Shown one piece after another: positions 34,939 to 43,958 of a stretch of 64,000 bases of DNA. The position numbers and the translations under genes were made by a program. Every line of letters begins with the position of its first letter. The stretch's first letter is position 1. Origin of the DNA: Cellulomonas sp. WB94 (GTDB lineage Bacteria; Actinomycetota; Actinomycetes; Actinomycetales; Cellulomonadaceae); assembly GCF_003115775.1 (NCBI RefSeq), contig NZ_QEES01000001.1:62001-126000 (forward strand). Reading direction: 5' to 3'. The notes beneath the pieces were generated by a model. That model searched no databases. It was not told the DNA's origin and saw only the letters and a list, made by a program, of their open reading frames with translations.

Positions 34939-35715
34939 CCCTGCTGGCGGTGGTCGCGCACCCCGACGACGAGACCTTCGGGTGCGGCTCGGTGCTGCTG
35001 CACGCCGCCGAGCGCACGCGGACCGTCGTCGTCTGCGCAACCCGCGGAGAGAAGGGTGAGAACGAGGCGGGCCGGCAGCAGCCTGCCGGCGGGCTGGCGT
35101 CCGTGCGCGAGGCGGAGCTGCGCGCCGCGGCGTCCGTCCTCGGTGTCGCTCAGGTCGAGGTGCTCGACCTTCACGACTCCGGAATGAGCGGGACGCCGCC
35201 GCCTGGCTCGCTGTGCGCGACGCCACTGGCAGAGCTCGTCCCGCACCTTCGCGACGTCATCGCTCGCCACCGGCCATCCGTCGTGGTGACCCTTGACGGC
35301 GACGACGGGCACCGCGACCACCAGCGCGTCCGGGACGCGGTGCTGGCAGCTGCCGATCCCGCCCTTCCGGTCTACCTCTCCTGCCTGCCCCGCTCCCTGA
35401 TGCACGAGTGGCTGCGGTACCGGGCCGAGGACGGTTCGGGTTCGTCCTACGCGGACCTGCCCGAGATCGGCACCCCCGACGGGGAGATCACGACCGTCAT
35501 CGACACCAGCCCGCACTACGCCACCCGACTCGCGGCGATCGCGCAGCACCGCTCCCAGACCTCACCCTTTCGACGTCCTGCCCGAGGACCTGCGCCAGCG
35601 GTTCCTGGCGTCCGGCCACCTGCGCCGGGTCCAGCCGCCCTGGGAAGGGGGGCCTGTGGAGGCCGACCTTCTCGGTCTCGGCACACCCGCCGCTGCCTCC
35701 CAGCTTCAGCCGTAG
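34935..35715 (+). pseudogene. PIG-L family deacetylase, frameshift near the 3' end
   Basis: The ATG overlaps the HOD-like stop. The zinc motif AHPDDE (8-13) and the second element HRDHQRV match PIG-L/LmbE de-N-acetylases, which remove acetyl from GlcNAc-linked or similar amides (mycothiol MshB and Mca belong here). Near 35568 the phase shifts by one extra base in a TTT run; the remaining 48 codons (DVLPEDLRQRFL ... ) continue in the next frame to TAG at 35713. Active-site residues lie before the break, so a protein with an altered tail could still work. Sequencing error is possible. Confidence 0.75.
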
Positions 35716-35758
35716 CCGCCGCGTCGGGCCGAGGACGGCGCGCATCCGACGACCGACG

Positions 35759-36271
35759 TCAGCGACCCCGGGTGCCGTCGAGGGCCTCGCGCAGCAGGTC
35801 CGCGTGGCCGTTGTGGCGCGCGTACTCGCCGATCAGGTGCACGTAGACCATCCGGACCGACATCACGTCGCCGCGCACGTCGATCTCGTGGGCGAACGGC
35901 ACGGCCGAGGCGGCGGCGTCGGCCTGCCGCCACTCCTGGCGCAGCCCCAAGAGCTCCGTCTCCGCTCCCGACGCGTCGACGTCCTGGAAGTCGCTCGGGT
36001 CACCGGGGCCGCCGAACAGCGCCGGGACCTCCTGACGCGCGACCCGCTGCCGCAGCCAGACGCGCTCGACCTTCGCCAGGTGACGTACCAGACCGAGCAG
36101 CGACAGCTCCGACGTCGGCACGGGCCGCGCGGCGAGCTGCTCCGCCGTGAGACCCGCACAGATGTTGAGGAACGTCGAGCGCTGCCAGGCGAGGAAGCCC
36201 TCGAGGATGTGTCGGTCGTCGCCGGTCATCGGCCCGTCGACCGGATCGGGGGCAGCGGAGGTCCAGGTCAT
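35759..36271 (-). CDS. DinB/DUF664-family protein
   Basis: 170 residues of the DinB four-helix fold: FLAWQRSTFLNICAGLTAEQLAARPVP is the typical first helix and loop, then LLGLVRHLAKVERVWL and HLIGEYARHNGHADLLREAL. The metal-binding histidines of DinB enzymes are represented by the His in VRHL and the two in YARHNGHAD. Many members are metal-dependent thiol S-transferases using mycothiol or bacillithiol. Substrate unknown. The frame is intact. Confidence 0.83.
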   Translation of the reverse strand: MTWTSAAPDPVDGPMTGDDRHILEGFLAWQRSTFLNICAGLTAEQLAARPVPTSELSLLGLVRHLAKVERVWLRQRVARQEVPALFGGPGDPSDFQDVDASGAETELLGLRQEWRQADAAASAVPFAHEIDVRGDVMSVRMVYVHLIGEYARHNGHADLLREALDGTRGR

Positions 36272-36365
36272 CGAGCCATCCTGCCTGCCGCGTGGCCCAC
36301 GCGACATCCGCGCCGTGGAGCCGGGTGACGAGCGCCACCTCGTGGATTCAGCGCGGCGCGACGGA

Positions 36366-37403
36366 TCAGCCGGCGGAGAGGCTCGACTCGCGGACGACGA
36401 GCTCCGGCTGGAACACGATGTGCTGCGGGGCTGCACCGGCGGTGCTGTCGGCCAGCAGCAGGTCCGCGGCGCGGTACCCGAGCTCGTACTTCGGCCGGCG
36501 TACGGAGGTCAGCGGTGTGGCGAGCTCGCTGGCGATGTCGATGTCGTCGTAGCCGACGAGTGCCGTGCGACGCAGGAGCTCCGGGCCTCCGGTGAGGCGC
36601 AGGGCGCGCTGGACTCCGATCGCGACGAGGTCGTTGACGCACAGCACCGCGGGCGGGGGTTCGCCGTGGCCGGCGTCGAGCAGGCGCCGGATCGCCGCGT
36701 CGCCGCCGGCGGCGTTGAGGGTCGGCAGCAGCACCTCGCGCAGCACGACGTCGGGGTCGAGCCCGGCCTCCTTGACGGCCCGGCGGGCACCCGCGGCACG
36801 GTCCCGGCACTGCAGGATCGTGTGCGGGCCGTTGAGGAACGTGAGCCGGTCGTGTCCCTGCTGGAGCAGGTGACCGGCGGCCATGGCTCCGCCTGCCTGG
36901 TCGTCGACCGAGACCGACGGGATGGCGTCGGTGGGCGACGGCGAGTCCACCAGCACCACGCGCACCCCGCGGGCCATCGGCGCGAGGAGGTGCGCGACGT
37001 CGGGAGTGCTGGCGACCACGAGGAGACCGACGACCCCGTGCTCCTCGAAGAGCCGCACGTACCGGGCCTCACGCTCCAGGTCGTCGTCGGTGCTGGCCAG
37101 CATCAGCGTGTGGTCATCGAGCGAGAGGCGGTCCTCGATGCCGCGGGCGACCTCGGTGAAGAAGGGGTTGGCGATGTCCAGCAGGAGGGCGCCGACCGTG
37201 GTGATCGTGCCCGCCCGCAGCCGCCGCGCACTGCCGTTGGGGACGAAGGACAGGTCGGCGATCGCCGCGAGCACCCGCTCCCGGGTCGCCGGGGCGACGA
37301 CCTCGGGGCGGTTGAGGACGTTGGAGACCGTCCCGACCGCGACGCCTGCGCGCTTCGCGACATCACTGACGGAAGCACGCCGGACATGGGAGGCGACGGT
37401 CAC
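36366..37403 (-). CDS. LacI-family repressor of the rhamnose genes
   Basis: 345 residues from the GTG at 37403. The helix-turn-helix SVSDVAKRAGVAVGTVSNVLNRP is intact, then the ligand domain with LLLDIANPFFTEVARGIEDR, GHLLQQGHDRLTFLNGP and YDDIDIASELATPLTSVRRP. It is the last gene of the pectin/rhamnose minus-strand cluster, 79 bases after the aldolase stop, and probably controls it in response to rhamnose or an intermediate. Length and motifs are normal. Confidence 0.87.
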   Translation of the reverse strand: MTVASHVRRASVSDVAKRAGVAVGTVSNVLNRPEVVAPATRERVLAAIADLSFVPNGSARRLRAGTITTVGALLLDIANPFFTEVARGIEDRLSLDDHTLMLASTDDDLEREARYVRLFEEHGVVGLLVVASTPDVAHLLAPMARGVRVVLVDSPSPTDAIPSVSVDDQAGGAMAAGHLLQQGHDRLTFLNGPHTILQCRDRAAGARRAVKEAGLDPDVVLREVLLPTLNAAGGDAAIRRLLDAGHGEPPPAVLCVNDLVAIGVQRALRLTGGPELLRRTALVGYDDIDIASELATPLTSVRRPKYELGYRAADLLLADSTAGAAPQHIVFQPELVVRESSLSAG

Positions 37404-37482
37404 GGTTGAATCCTTGCATGTCGTCCAGGCGCGCCCAGGGACGCGGGTCGACCGCACCACTGGGCGCGGTCGACCCGCAGGA

Positions 37483-38124
37483 TCAGGGAAGCCGCGCGCC
37501 TTCGGGGATCACGATGTCGGCCAGCCGCAGGATGTTCGGCGTGCCGATGGCCAGGGCGCCGGCCAGGACCTGCGCGTTCGCCTCCACGGCCACCGCGACC
37601 TTGAACGCACCGGCAAGGTCCTCCCCGACCGAGAGCAGGCCGTGGTTGGCCCACACGACGGCGTTCACCTGGGAGCCCATCGCCTCGGCGCTGCGCGCGC
37701 CGAACTCCGAGTTGGTCGAGAACTCGAACGGCATCACAGGCACCGGGCCCTTGGCGTACAGGACCATGTTGAGCAGCACGGGGTCGATGGTCCGGCCCAC
37801 GGCGCCGAACACGTTCACGTACGGCGACTCGGTGTGCACGATCGCGTTGACGTCGGGCCGGGCCCGGTAGTGCGCCAGGTGGACGTCCGTCTCCGTGGAC
37901 GGGAAGAGGTCACCCTCGATGACCACCCCGTCGTAGCCGATGACGACCATCTGCTCGGGCGCGAGCACGTCGTAGCGCACCCCGGAAGGGGTGATGACGA
38001 TCGCGTCGTGCTCGGGCAGCCGGGCAGAGATGTTGCCCTGGGTGTTGAAGTTCAGGCCGGTGCGCACCGACTCCAGGCACCAGTACAGGATCTCCTCGCG
38101 CAGCTGGGTGCTTGCCAGGCTCAT
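37483..38124 (-). CDS. Class II aldolase (rhamnulose-1-phosphate/fuculose-phosphate type)
   Basis: 213 residues of the AraD/FucA zinc-aldolase family. GNISARLPEHDAIVITPSGVRYD, the pair in TETDVHLAHYRARPDVNAIVHTESP, the zinc histidines in that stretch and the later ANHGLLSVGEDL site are present. The ATG overlaps the rhamnulokinase stop (ATGA), so it should cleave L-rhamnulose-1-phosphate to dihydroxyacetone phosphate and L-lactaldehyde. It is FucA/AraD-like and shorter than classical RhaD (about 275 residues). The role is inferred from context. Confidence 0.82.
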   Translation of the reverse strand: MSLASTQLREEILYWCLESVRTGLNFNTQGNISARLPEHDAIVITPSGVRYDVLAPEQMVVIGYDGVVIEGDLFPSTETDVHLAHYRARPDVNAIVHTESPYVNVFGAVGRTIDPVLLNMVLYAKGPVPVMPFEFSTNSEFGARSAEAMGSQVNAVVWANHGLLSVGEDLAGAFKVAVAVEANAQVLAGALAIGTPNILRLADIVIPEGARLP

Positions 38125-39629
38125 GTCAGTCTCACCTTCTGTGTGGTCGTGCGATGTGGATTGCGGGGTGCGTGCAGCCGGTCGGCCGCATCGGCCCAGA
38201 CGTGCGGGTCGCCGCCGGGCTGGTGGAAGCGCAGGGGCTGGGTCGAGGCCAGCAGCGCCCTCAGCTCCGGCAGGCCGCCGGCGATGGCGCCGAGGGCGCG
38301 GGCCTGGACGAGCGCGTTGCCCAGGGCAGCTGCCTCCGTCGGGCCGGCGACGACCGGGAGTCGGCATGCGTCCGCCGTGAGCTGGCACAGGAGCGCGTTC
38401 TGCGAGCCGCCACCCACGACGTGCACGACGCGCACCTCGCGGCCCGACAGCTCCTGCAGGCGGGCGATCGAGCGCCGGTAGGCCAACGCGAGGCTGTCGA
38501 GGATGCACCGCACCACCTGCGCCGGGGTCTGCGGCACGGGCCCGTGCTCGCCCGCGGCGCGAGCGATGCGACCGGGCATGTCGCCCGGGGCGAGGAACTG
38601 CTCGTCGTCGGCGTCCACGAGCCACGTCGCGACCGGCTCGGCGCCGGCGCGGCCCAGGAGCTCGTCGAGCGGCACGGACTCACCGCGCGACGCCCAGTGC
38701 CGCTGGCACTCCTGCAGCATCCACAGGCCCATGGTGTTGCGCAGGTACCGCACGGTCCCGTCGACGCCGAGCTCGTTCGTGGCGTTCGCCTCGCGGCTCG
38801 CGTCGGTCAGGACCGGTGCGTCCAGCTCGAGGCCCACGAGCGACCACGTGCCGCACGAGATGTAGGCGAAGTCCGGGTTCTGCGCCGGCACGCCCACGAC
38901 CGCGGACGCGGTGTCGTGCGAGCCGACGGCGACCACCGGGGTCCCCGGGTCGATGCCCGTCCGCCTCGCGACGTCGGGCAGCACGCCCCCGATCACGGTG
39001 CCCGGCTCGACGGCCACGGGGAACAGCTCGAGGGGCAGCCCGAGGTGCGCGACGAGCTCCGGGTCCCACGCTCGGCGGGTCGCGTCGAACAGCTGGGTCG
39101 TCGAGGCGTTGGTCACCTCGGCCGACTCCACACCCGTCAACCAGTAGGCCAGCAGGTCGGGGATCATCAGCAGACGCCGGGCCGCCGCCAGCTGGGCCGA
39201 GCCCCTGCTCGCGGTCAGCTGGCCGAGGGTGTTGAAGCGCTGCTGCTGCAGTCCCGTCGTCCGGTAGACCGCGGCCGCGTCGAGCTCGGAACCAAGCCGC
39301 TCGAGGATGCCCACCGTGCGGTCGTCGCGGTAGTGGACAGGGTTGCCCAGCAGCCGCCCATCAGCGCCGAGCAGGCCGTAGTCGACGGCCCAGGAGTCGA
39401 TCGCGATCGCGTCCACGGGCCCCGCGAGGCGGGCCCGCCGCAGACCGTGCTCGATGCCGTGCATGAGGCGCAGGACGTCCCAGTGCATCGTCCCGGCCAC
39501 GGTCACGGGCTCGTTCGGGAAGCGGTGCTCCTCGACGGCCTCCAGGATGCCGGGCCCGACGCGGACGGAGATCACGCGCCCGCTGGAGGCACCCAGGTCG
39601 ATCGCGACGACGCGCGTGGTCGGGGTCAT
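38121..39629 (-). CDS. rhaB: L-rhamnulokinase
   Basis: 502 residues of the FGGY kinase family. The phosphate loop VVAIDLGASSGRV opens the protein; DSWAVDYGLLGADG, SHDTASAVVGVPA, ISCGTWSLVG and VHVVGGGSQNALLCQLTADACRLPVVAGPTEAAALGNALVQARALG give the ATP and sugar sites (quoted in functional order, not contiguous). It phosphorylates L-rhamnulose at C1. It lies between rhamnose isomerase, nine bases upstream, and the aldolase, with which it overlaps. Confidence 0.9.
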   Translation of the reverse strand: MTPTTRVVAIDLGASSGRVISVRVGPGILEAVEEHRFPNEPVTVAGTMHWDVLRLMHGIEHGLRRARLAGPVDAIAIDSWAVDYGLLGADGRLLGNPVHYRDDRTVGILERLGSELDAAAVYRTTGLQQQRFNTLGQLTASRGSAQLAAARRLLMIPDLLAYWLTGVESAEVTNASTTQLFDATRRAWDPELVAHLGLPLELFPVAVEPGTVIGGVLPDVARRTGIDPGTPVVAVGSHDTASAVVGVPAQNPDFAYISCGTWSLVGLELDAPVLTDASREANATNELGVDGTVRYLRNTMGLWMLQECQRHWASRGESVPLDELLGRAGAEPVATWLVDADDEQFLAPGDMPGRIARAAGEHGPVPQTPAQVVRCILDSLALAYRRSIARLQELSGREVRVVHVVGGGSQNALLCQLTADACRLPVVAGPTEAAALGNALVQARALGAIAGGLPELRALLASTQPLRFHQPGGDPHVWADAADRLHAPRNPHRTTTQKVRLT

Positions 39630-39638
39630 GGCGTGGAC

Positions 39639-40826
39639 TCACGCGCCCCAGCCGGCCTGGGTGCCACCGATGCGGTCCGCGGCAACCTTCTCGGCATACC
39701 CGCTCGCCTTGAACGCGACGATCGGGTCGGGGTCGAGGCCCTGTGCGACGCGGAGGTCCGCCAGCAGCGGGCGCACATCAGTGTTGTACGCGTCCATGAA
39801 CGTCCCGTTCGCGCCGAGCACGTCACCGGACAGCTGGGCGGCGGTCAGGGCCTCGGCGTCGACGAGCAGCGCCTTGGCGGTGGCCTCCTGGATGTTCATG
39901 ATCGAGCGGATCTGGCCCTGGATCTTGGGCTCGATGTTGTGGTTCTGGTCGAGCATGAAGCTGACCCCGGAGTCCGGCGCGAGAGCCCCGTTCGAGACGA
40001 TCTCGTGCATGATCCGGAACAGCTGGAAGGGGTCCGCCGAGCCGACCATCATGTCGTCGTCGGCGTAGAACCGGGAGTTGAAGTCGAAGGCTCCCAGCCG
40101 CCCGGCCCGCAGCAGCTGGGCGACGATGAACTCGATGTTGGTGTTCGGGGCATGGTGCCCGGTGTCGAGCACGACCATGGCTCGCTCCCCCAGCGCCATG
40201 CAGTGCAGCAGCGAGGTGCCCCAGTCGGGGATGTCCATCGTGTACGTGTAGGGCTCGAAGAACTTGTACTCCAGGATCAGGCGCTGGTCCGGGTCGAGGG
40301 CCGCGTAGATCGTCGCCAGGCTCTCGGCGAGACGGTCCTGGCGGGCCATGATCGAGTCCTGACCTGGGTAGTTCGTGCCGTCGGGCAGCCAGATCTTCAG
40401 GTCCCGGGACCCGGTCGCGCGCATGATGTCGATGCACTCGAGGTGGTGGGCGACGGCCTTGGCCCGGATCCGCGGCTCGGCGTGGGTCAGCGAGCCGAGC
40501 ATGTACTCGTCGTCCTGGAAGAGGTTGGAGTTGATGGCTCCGACGGCCACGCCGTTGTCCTTCGCGTGGCGCGCCAGGTCGTCGTAGTCCTCGACCTTGT
40601 CCCACGGGATGTGCAGCGACACGCGCGGGGCGATCCCGGTGTACAGGTTGACCTGGCCGGCGTCGGCGATCTTCTCGTACGGGTCGCGCGGCACCCCGGC
40701 CTGGGCGAAGACCTTGAACCGGGTCCCCGAGTTGCCGAAGGCCCACGACGGCACCTCGATCGTCTGGGCGCGCAGCGCGGCGGTGGCAGCGGCGATGCGT
40801 GCGGGTGTGGAGTCGGTGAGGGTCAT
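39639..40826 (-). CDS. rhaI: L-rhamnose isomerase (RhaI type)
   Basis: 395 residues with a TIM barrel. Metal and substrate residues lie in VSLHIPWDKVEDY, LKIWLPDGTNYPGQ, LEYKFFEPYTYTMDIPDWGTS, LDTGHHAPNTNIEFIV and FDFNSRFYADDDMM, as in the Pseudomonas-type RhaI rather than the longer E. coli RhaA. It interconverts L-rhamnose and L-rhamnulose with Mn or Zn. It leads the RhaI-RhaB-aldolase block; KduI lies just upstream. Confidence 0.88.
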   Translation of the reverse strand: MTLTDSTPARIAAATAALRAQTIEVPSWAFGNSGTRFKVFAQAGVPRDPYEKIADAGQVNLYTGIAPRVSLHIPWDKVEDYDDLARHAKDNGVAVGAINSNLFQDDEYMLGSLTHAEPRIRAKAVAHHLECIDIMRATGSRDLKIWLPDGTNYPGQDSIMARQDRLAESLATIYAALDPDQRLILEYKFFEPYTYTMDIPDWGTSLLHCMALGERAMVVLDTGHHAPNTNIEFIVAQLLRAGRLGAFDFNSRFYADDDMMVGSADPFQLFRIMHEIVSNGALAPDSGVSFMLDQNHNIEPKIQGQIRSIMNIQEATAKALLVDAEALTAAQLSGDVLGANGTFMDAYNTDVRPLLADLRVAQGLDPDPIVAFKASGYAEKVAADRIGGTQAGWGA

Positions 40827-40891
40827 GGTGGTGCTCTTTCGGTCGGGGGTCGGGGTGCGGGTGCGGGGTGCGACGGTGCAGCCGGCGGAGC

Positions 40892-41731
40892 TCAGCGCAG
40901 CGAGGTGACGGGAGCGGCGTCCATGTCGTCGAAGGACTGGTTCTCCCCCGCCATCGCCCACACGAACGAGTACGCGGCGGATCCGACGCCGGAGTGCAGC
41001 GACCAGGACGGCGAGATGACAGCCTGGCGGTCGGCGACCACGAGGTGCCGGGTCTCGGTCGGCTGGCCCATCAGGTGGATCACGCGGGCGTCGGCCGGCA
41101 CGTCGAAGTACAGGTAGCACTCGGTGCGACGGTCGTGGGTGTGGGCAGGCATCGTGTTCCACATCGACCCGGGGTGCAGCTGCGTGACCCCCATGACGAT
41201 CTGGCAGGACCGGATCCCGTTGGCGTGGATGTACTGGTTCAGGGTCCGCCGGTTGCTGGTGAGCTGGTCGCCCAGCTCACGCACCGTGCCCTGACCCTGG
41301 AGCACCAGCTGGGTCGGGTGGGTGGTGTGGGCCGGCGCGCTGAACAGGTAGAACTGCGCCCCCCCGGCGTCCTCACCCGCCGGGGCGTCGGCGAACACGA
41401 TGTCCCGGGTGCCGCGGCCGATGTACAGGCACGCCCCGTGCGGCAGGGTGAACGTCTCGCCGTCCGCGGTGACCGTGCCGGCGCCGCCGACGTTGACGAT
41501 GCCGAGCTCACGGTTGGCGAGGAAGTACTCGGCCCGGAGCTCGTCGAAGGTCGGCAGCGCGAGCTGCTGGCCCGCGGGCACCGCGCCGCCGAGCACGATC
41601 CGGTCGTGGTGCGTGTAGACGACGTTGACCTCGCCGGGGGCGAACACCGTCTCGACGAGGAACCGCTGGCGGAGCGCCTCGGTGTCGAACGTCGGGAGCT
41701 GGTCCGGGCTGGTTGCGTAGCGCTGTTCCAT
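40892..41731 (-). CDS. kduI: 5-dehydro-4-deoxy-D-glucuronate isomerase
   Basis: 279 residues, the usual KduI length, with a double cupin fold. Metal-site sequence is in WNTMPAHTHDRRTECYLYFDVP (two His and Glu), followed by ARVIHLMGQPTETRHLVV and SPSWSLHSGVGSAAYSFVWAM. It converts 5-keto-4-deoxyuronate, from unsaturated pectin oligomers, to 3-deoxy-D-glycero-2,5-hexodiulosonate, the KduD substrate. Its neighbour KduD lies 44 bases upstream in the same operon. Confidence 0.92.
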   Translation of the reverse strand: MEQRYATSPDQLPTFDTEALRQRFLVETVFAPGEVNVVYTHHDRIVLGGAVPAGQQLALPTFDELRAEYFLANRELGIVNVGGAGTVTADGETFTLPHGACLYIGRGTRDIVFADAPAGEDAGGAQFYLFSAPAHTTHPTQLVLQGQGTVRELGDQLTSNRRTLNQYIHANGIRSCQIVMGVTQLHPGSMWNTMPAHTHDRRTECYLYFDVPADARVIHLMGQPTETRHLVVADRQAVISPSWSLHSGVGSAAYSFVWAMAGENQSFDDMDAAPVTSLR

Positions 41732-41775
41732 GGGTGGTTCTCCAGTTCGTGGTGCAGGGGGTCCAGGCGGGGTGT

Positions 41776-42540
41776 TCAGCGGACCAGCCAACCGCCGTCG
41801 ACGGGGATGATCGCGCCGTTCAGGTAGTCCGACGCGGGCGAGGCCAGGAAGACGAACGTGCCCTGCAGGTCGGCGGGGGTGCCCCAGCGACCGGCGGGGA
41901 TGCGGTCGAGGATCGACTTCTCGCGGGCCTCGTCGGCACGGATCGGTGCGGTGTTGTCGGTGGCCATGTACCCGGGGGCGATCGCGTTGACGTTCACGCC
42001 GCGGGCGGCGAGCTCGTTGGCGAACGACTTGGTGATCCCCGCGACGGCGTGCTTGCTCGCCGCGTACCCCGGCACGAGGATCCCGCCCTGGAACGCCAGC
42101 ATCGACGCGATGTTGATGATCTTGCCGCCGCCCTGAGCCACGTACCGCCGGGCCGCGGACTGCGACAGGTGGAACACCGCGTCCAGGTTGATGGCGAGCA
42201 CGTCGTCCCAGTCGGACGCCGGGTGCTCGAGCAACGGCGCCCTGCGGATGATCCCGGCGTTGTTGACCAGGACGTCGATCCGCCCGAGCTCGTCCACGAC
42301 GGATTGGATCGCAGCATCCATCTCGGTCGGGGTGGCGGCGATCAGGTCGAGCTCGATCATGTGCGTCCTGCGGCCGAGGGCCTGGACCTTCGCGGCTGTC
42401 TCGTCCGCGTGGGTCCGGTCGAGCAGCGCGATGTCCGCGCCCGCCTCGGCGAAGGCCAGTGCCGCACCCTGCCCCAGGCCGCGCGACGAACCGGTGACCA
42501 GGGCGACCTTGCCGTCGAGTCGGAACGAGTCAAGGATCAT
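41776..42540 (-). CDS. kduD: 2-deoxy-D-gluconate 3-dehydrogenase / KduD-type SDR
   Basis: 254 residues of classical SDR layout: GSSRGLGQG cofactor loop, NNAGIIRR, ASM (Ser) in IINIASMLAFQGG, and YAASK. The GGILVPGYAASKHAV and GVNVNAIAPGYMATDNTAP stretches are typical of KduD. It reduces 3-deoxy-D-glycero-2,5-hexodiulosonate to KDG with NADH. The ATG overlaps the FAH-family stop (ATGA). KDG then passes to the kinase and aldolase encoded on the other strand. Confidence 0.9.
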   Translation of the reverse strand: MILDSFRLDGKVALVTGSSRGLGQGAALAFAEAGADIALLDRTHADETAAKVQALGRRTHMIELDLIAATPTEMDAAIQSVVDELGRIDVLVNNAGIIRRAPLLEHPASDWDDVLAINLDAVFHLSQSAARRYVAQGGGKIINIASMLAFQGGILVPGYAASKHAVAGITKSFANELAARGVNVNAIAPGYMATDNTAPIRADEAREKSILDRIPAGRWGTPADLQGTFVFLASPASDYLNGAIIPVDGGWLVR

Positions 42541-43415
42541 GAGGTTTCCTCCATCGAGACGAATGTCGTCGTGAGCTCGCCGAGCCCGGTGACCCGGACG
42601 GTCACCGTGTCCCCGTGGGCGAGCGGAACGTGGGCGGCCTGAGCCTCGGCGGACCGGGCGGGGGTCCCGGTCGAGATGATGTCCCCGGGCTGGAGCGTGA
42701 TGACCTGGGACAGGTAGTGCACGAGGAACGCGACGCCGAAGACCATCGCGTCGGTGCTCGCCAGCACCGTCACGACCCCGTCGCGCTCGACCTCCATCTG
42801 CCGACCGGGCAGGTCGGGCACCTCGTCGGTCGTGACGACCCAGGGGCCGAGCGGGCCGAAGCCGTCGACGCTCTTGCCCAGGGCCCACTGGCTCGCGCGG
42901 TTCTGCCAGCCGCGGTCGGACACGTCGTTGAACAGCGTGTACCCGGCGACGTGCGCCATCGCGTCGGCCTCGTCGACGTCCCGGGCCGTCCGGCCGATCA
43001 CGACGGCGATCTCGCCCTCGTAGTCGACGTCGGTCGCGGCCCGCGGCATGACCACCTGGTCGCGCGGACCGTTGATCGTGTTCGGCGTCTTGATGAAGAC
43101 GTTCGGGTAGGGCGGCGCCTCCGGGCCCAGACCCGCCTCGGAGTGGCCCGCGTAGTTGTACCCGAGGCACAGGATCTTGCCGGGCCGCACCGGCGGAGCG
43201 AGCCGCACGTCGGCCAGCAGGGGCAGGAGCGCACCGTCGGCCCGGCCGACCGCGGCGCGCGCGGCGGCGAGCGCCGCGTCGTCAGCCAGCAGCTCCGCGA
43301 GGGTCGCGCACCCGGTGATCGCTCCCAGGTCCAGGACCCGGTCGACGCCGTCCTGTCCTGCCACGACCGCCCCGGGCCGTTCCTGCCCGTCGACCTCAAC
43401 GCTGACAAGTCGCAT
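42537..43415 (-). CDS. FAH-family hydrolase of the pectin/rhamnose operon
   Basis: 292 residues. The N-terminal 75 residues are the small linker domain; the catalytic part has KILCLGYNYAGHSEAGLG, DVDYEGEIAVVIGR with the metal-binding Glu and Asp, and LQPGDIISTGTP. Members hydrolyse or decarboxylate acylpyruvates, for example 2,4-diketo-3-deoxy-L-rhamnonate or -fuconate. As first gene of the operon it may complete an oxidative rhamnose or uronate branch, which is inference. The reading frame is open through its start into GH105-like remnants. Confidence 0.82.
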   Translation of the reverse strand: MRLVSVEVDGQERPGAVVAGQDGVDRVLDLGAITGCATLAELLADDAALAAARAAVGRADGALLPLLADVRLAPPVRPGKILCLGYNYAGHSEAGLGPEAPPYPNVFIKTPNTINGPRDQVVMPRAATDVDYEGEIAVVIGRTARDVDEADAMAHVAGYTLFNDVSDRGWQNRASQWALGKSVDGFGPLGPWVVTTDEVPDLPGRQMEVERDGVVTVLASTDAMVFGVAFLVHYLSQVITLQPGDIISTGTPARSAEAQAAHVPLAHGDTVTVRVTGLGELTTTFVSMEETS

Positions 43416-43489
43416 GCTCTCTCCTCCGTGCTCTCGTTCGATCGCGATCGGGGACCGGACCCGAAGGGACCGGCCGCCCGCCGCCGACT

Positions 43490-43712
43490 CCGTAGTAGGT
43501 GCGGGCCGGCACTCGGCCAGGTACAGGATCGCCATGGCCTGGCCGTACGGCATCGAGGTGCGCGGGATCGCGCGGTAGAAGCCCGGGTACGACCCTATGC
43601 CGGTGCCGAACGACGACCGCTGCAGCCCGCCGTCGTCGGACACGTTCGCGATGCTCGCCTCGACGGCCTTCTCAGCGACCGGCGCGTACGTCGCATCGAG
43701 GTACCCCTTGGC
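43490..43712 (-). pseudogene. GH105-like hydrolase, C-terminal remnant
   Basis: The minus-strand frame upstream of the FAH gene encodes AKGYLDATYAPVAEKAVEAS followed by DDGGLQRSSFGTGIGS, a helical pair, and PYGQAMAILYLAE, matching the end of unsaturated rhamnogalacturonyl/glucuronyl hydrolases (GH105, GH88 fold). There is no start and no proper stop before the FAH gene. The preceding protein segment is found on the opposite strand immediately adjacent (43713-43800). Confidence 0.6.
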
Positions 43713-43800
43713 GCACCCTGCTGACGGACCCCTCGTCGTATGTCGAGGCGTCCGCCACGGCGGGCTTCGCCTACGGGATCCTCAAGGCGGTGTCGCTGCC
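43713..43800 (+). pseudogene. GH105-like hydrolase, inverted internal fragment
   Basis: About 29 codons on the plus strand read TLLTDPSSYVEASATAGFAY then GILKAV. In GH105 enzymes this conserved helix directly precedes the KGYLD helix, which here lies on the minus strand with its 5' end touching this fragment. The segment has therefore been turned around in place. The rest of the N-terminal part is absent. Confidence 0.55.
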
Positions 43801-43958
43801 GGGGCGGGTGAGATGTGTCGAGGCTGGTGCATCACCCGGCACCTCGGCGACCCCGCTCTCGGGCCCTGCCGCTCGACGTCGGCACCCCAACGCCGCGGGA
43901 GAGCCTGTCGAGTGCCCATACGCTTGGTCGCAGGTCAGGCAACGGGAGGCAGCAGCTG

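Noticed and set aside
38112-41117. 1001-codon open frame on the plus strand
   Set aside because: Antisense to RhaB, RhaI and KduI, all with intact catalytic motifs.
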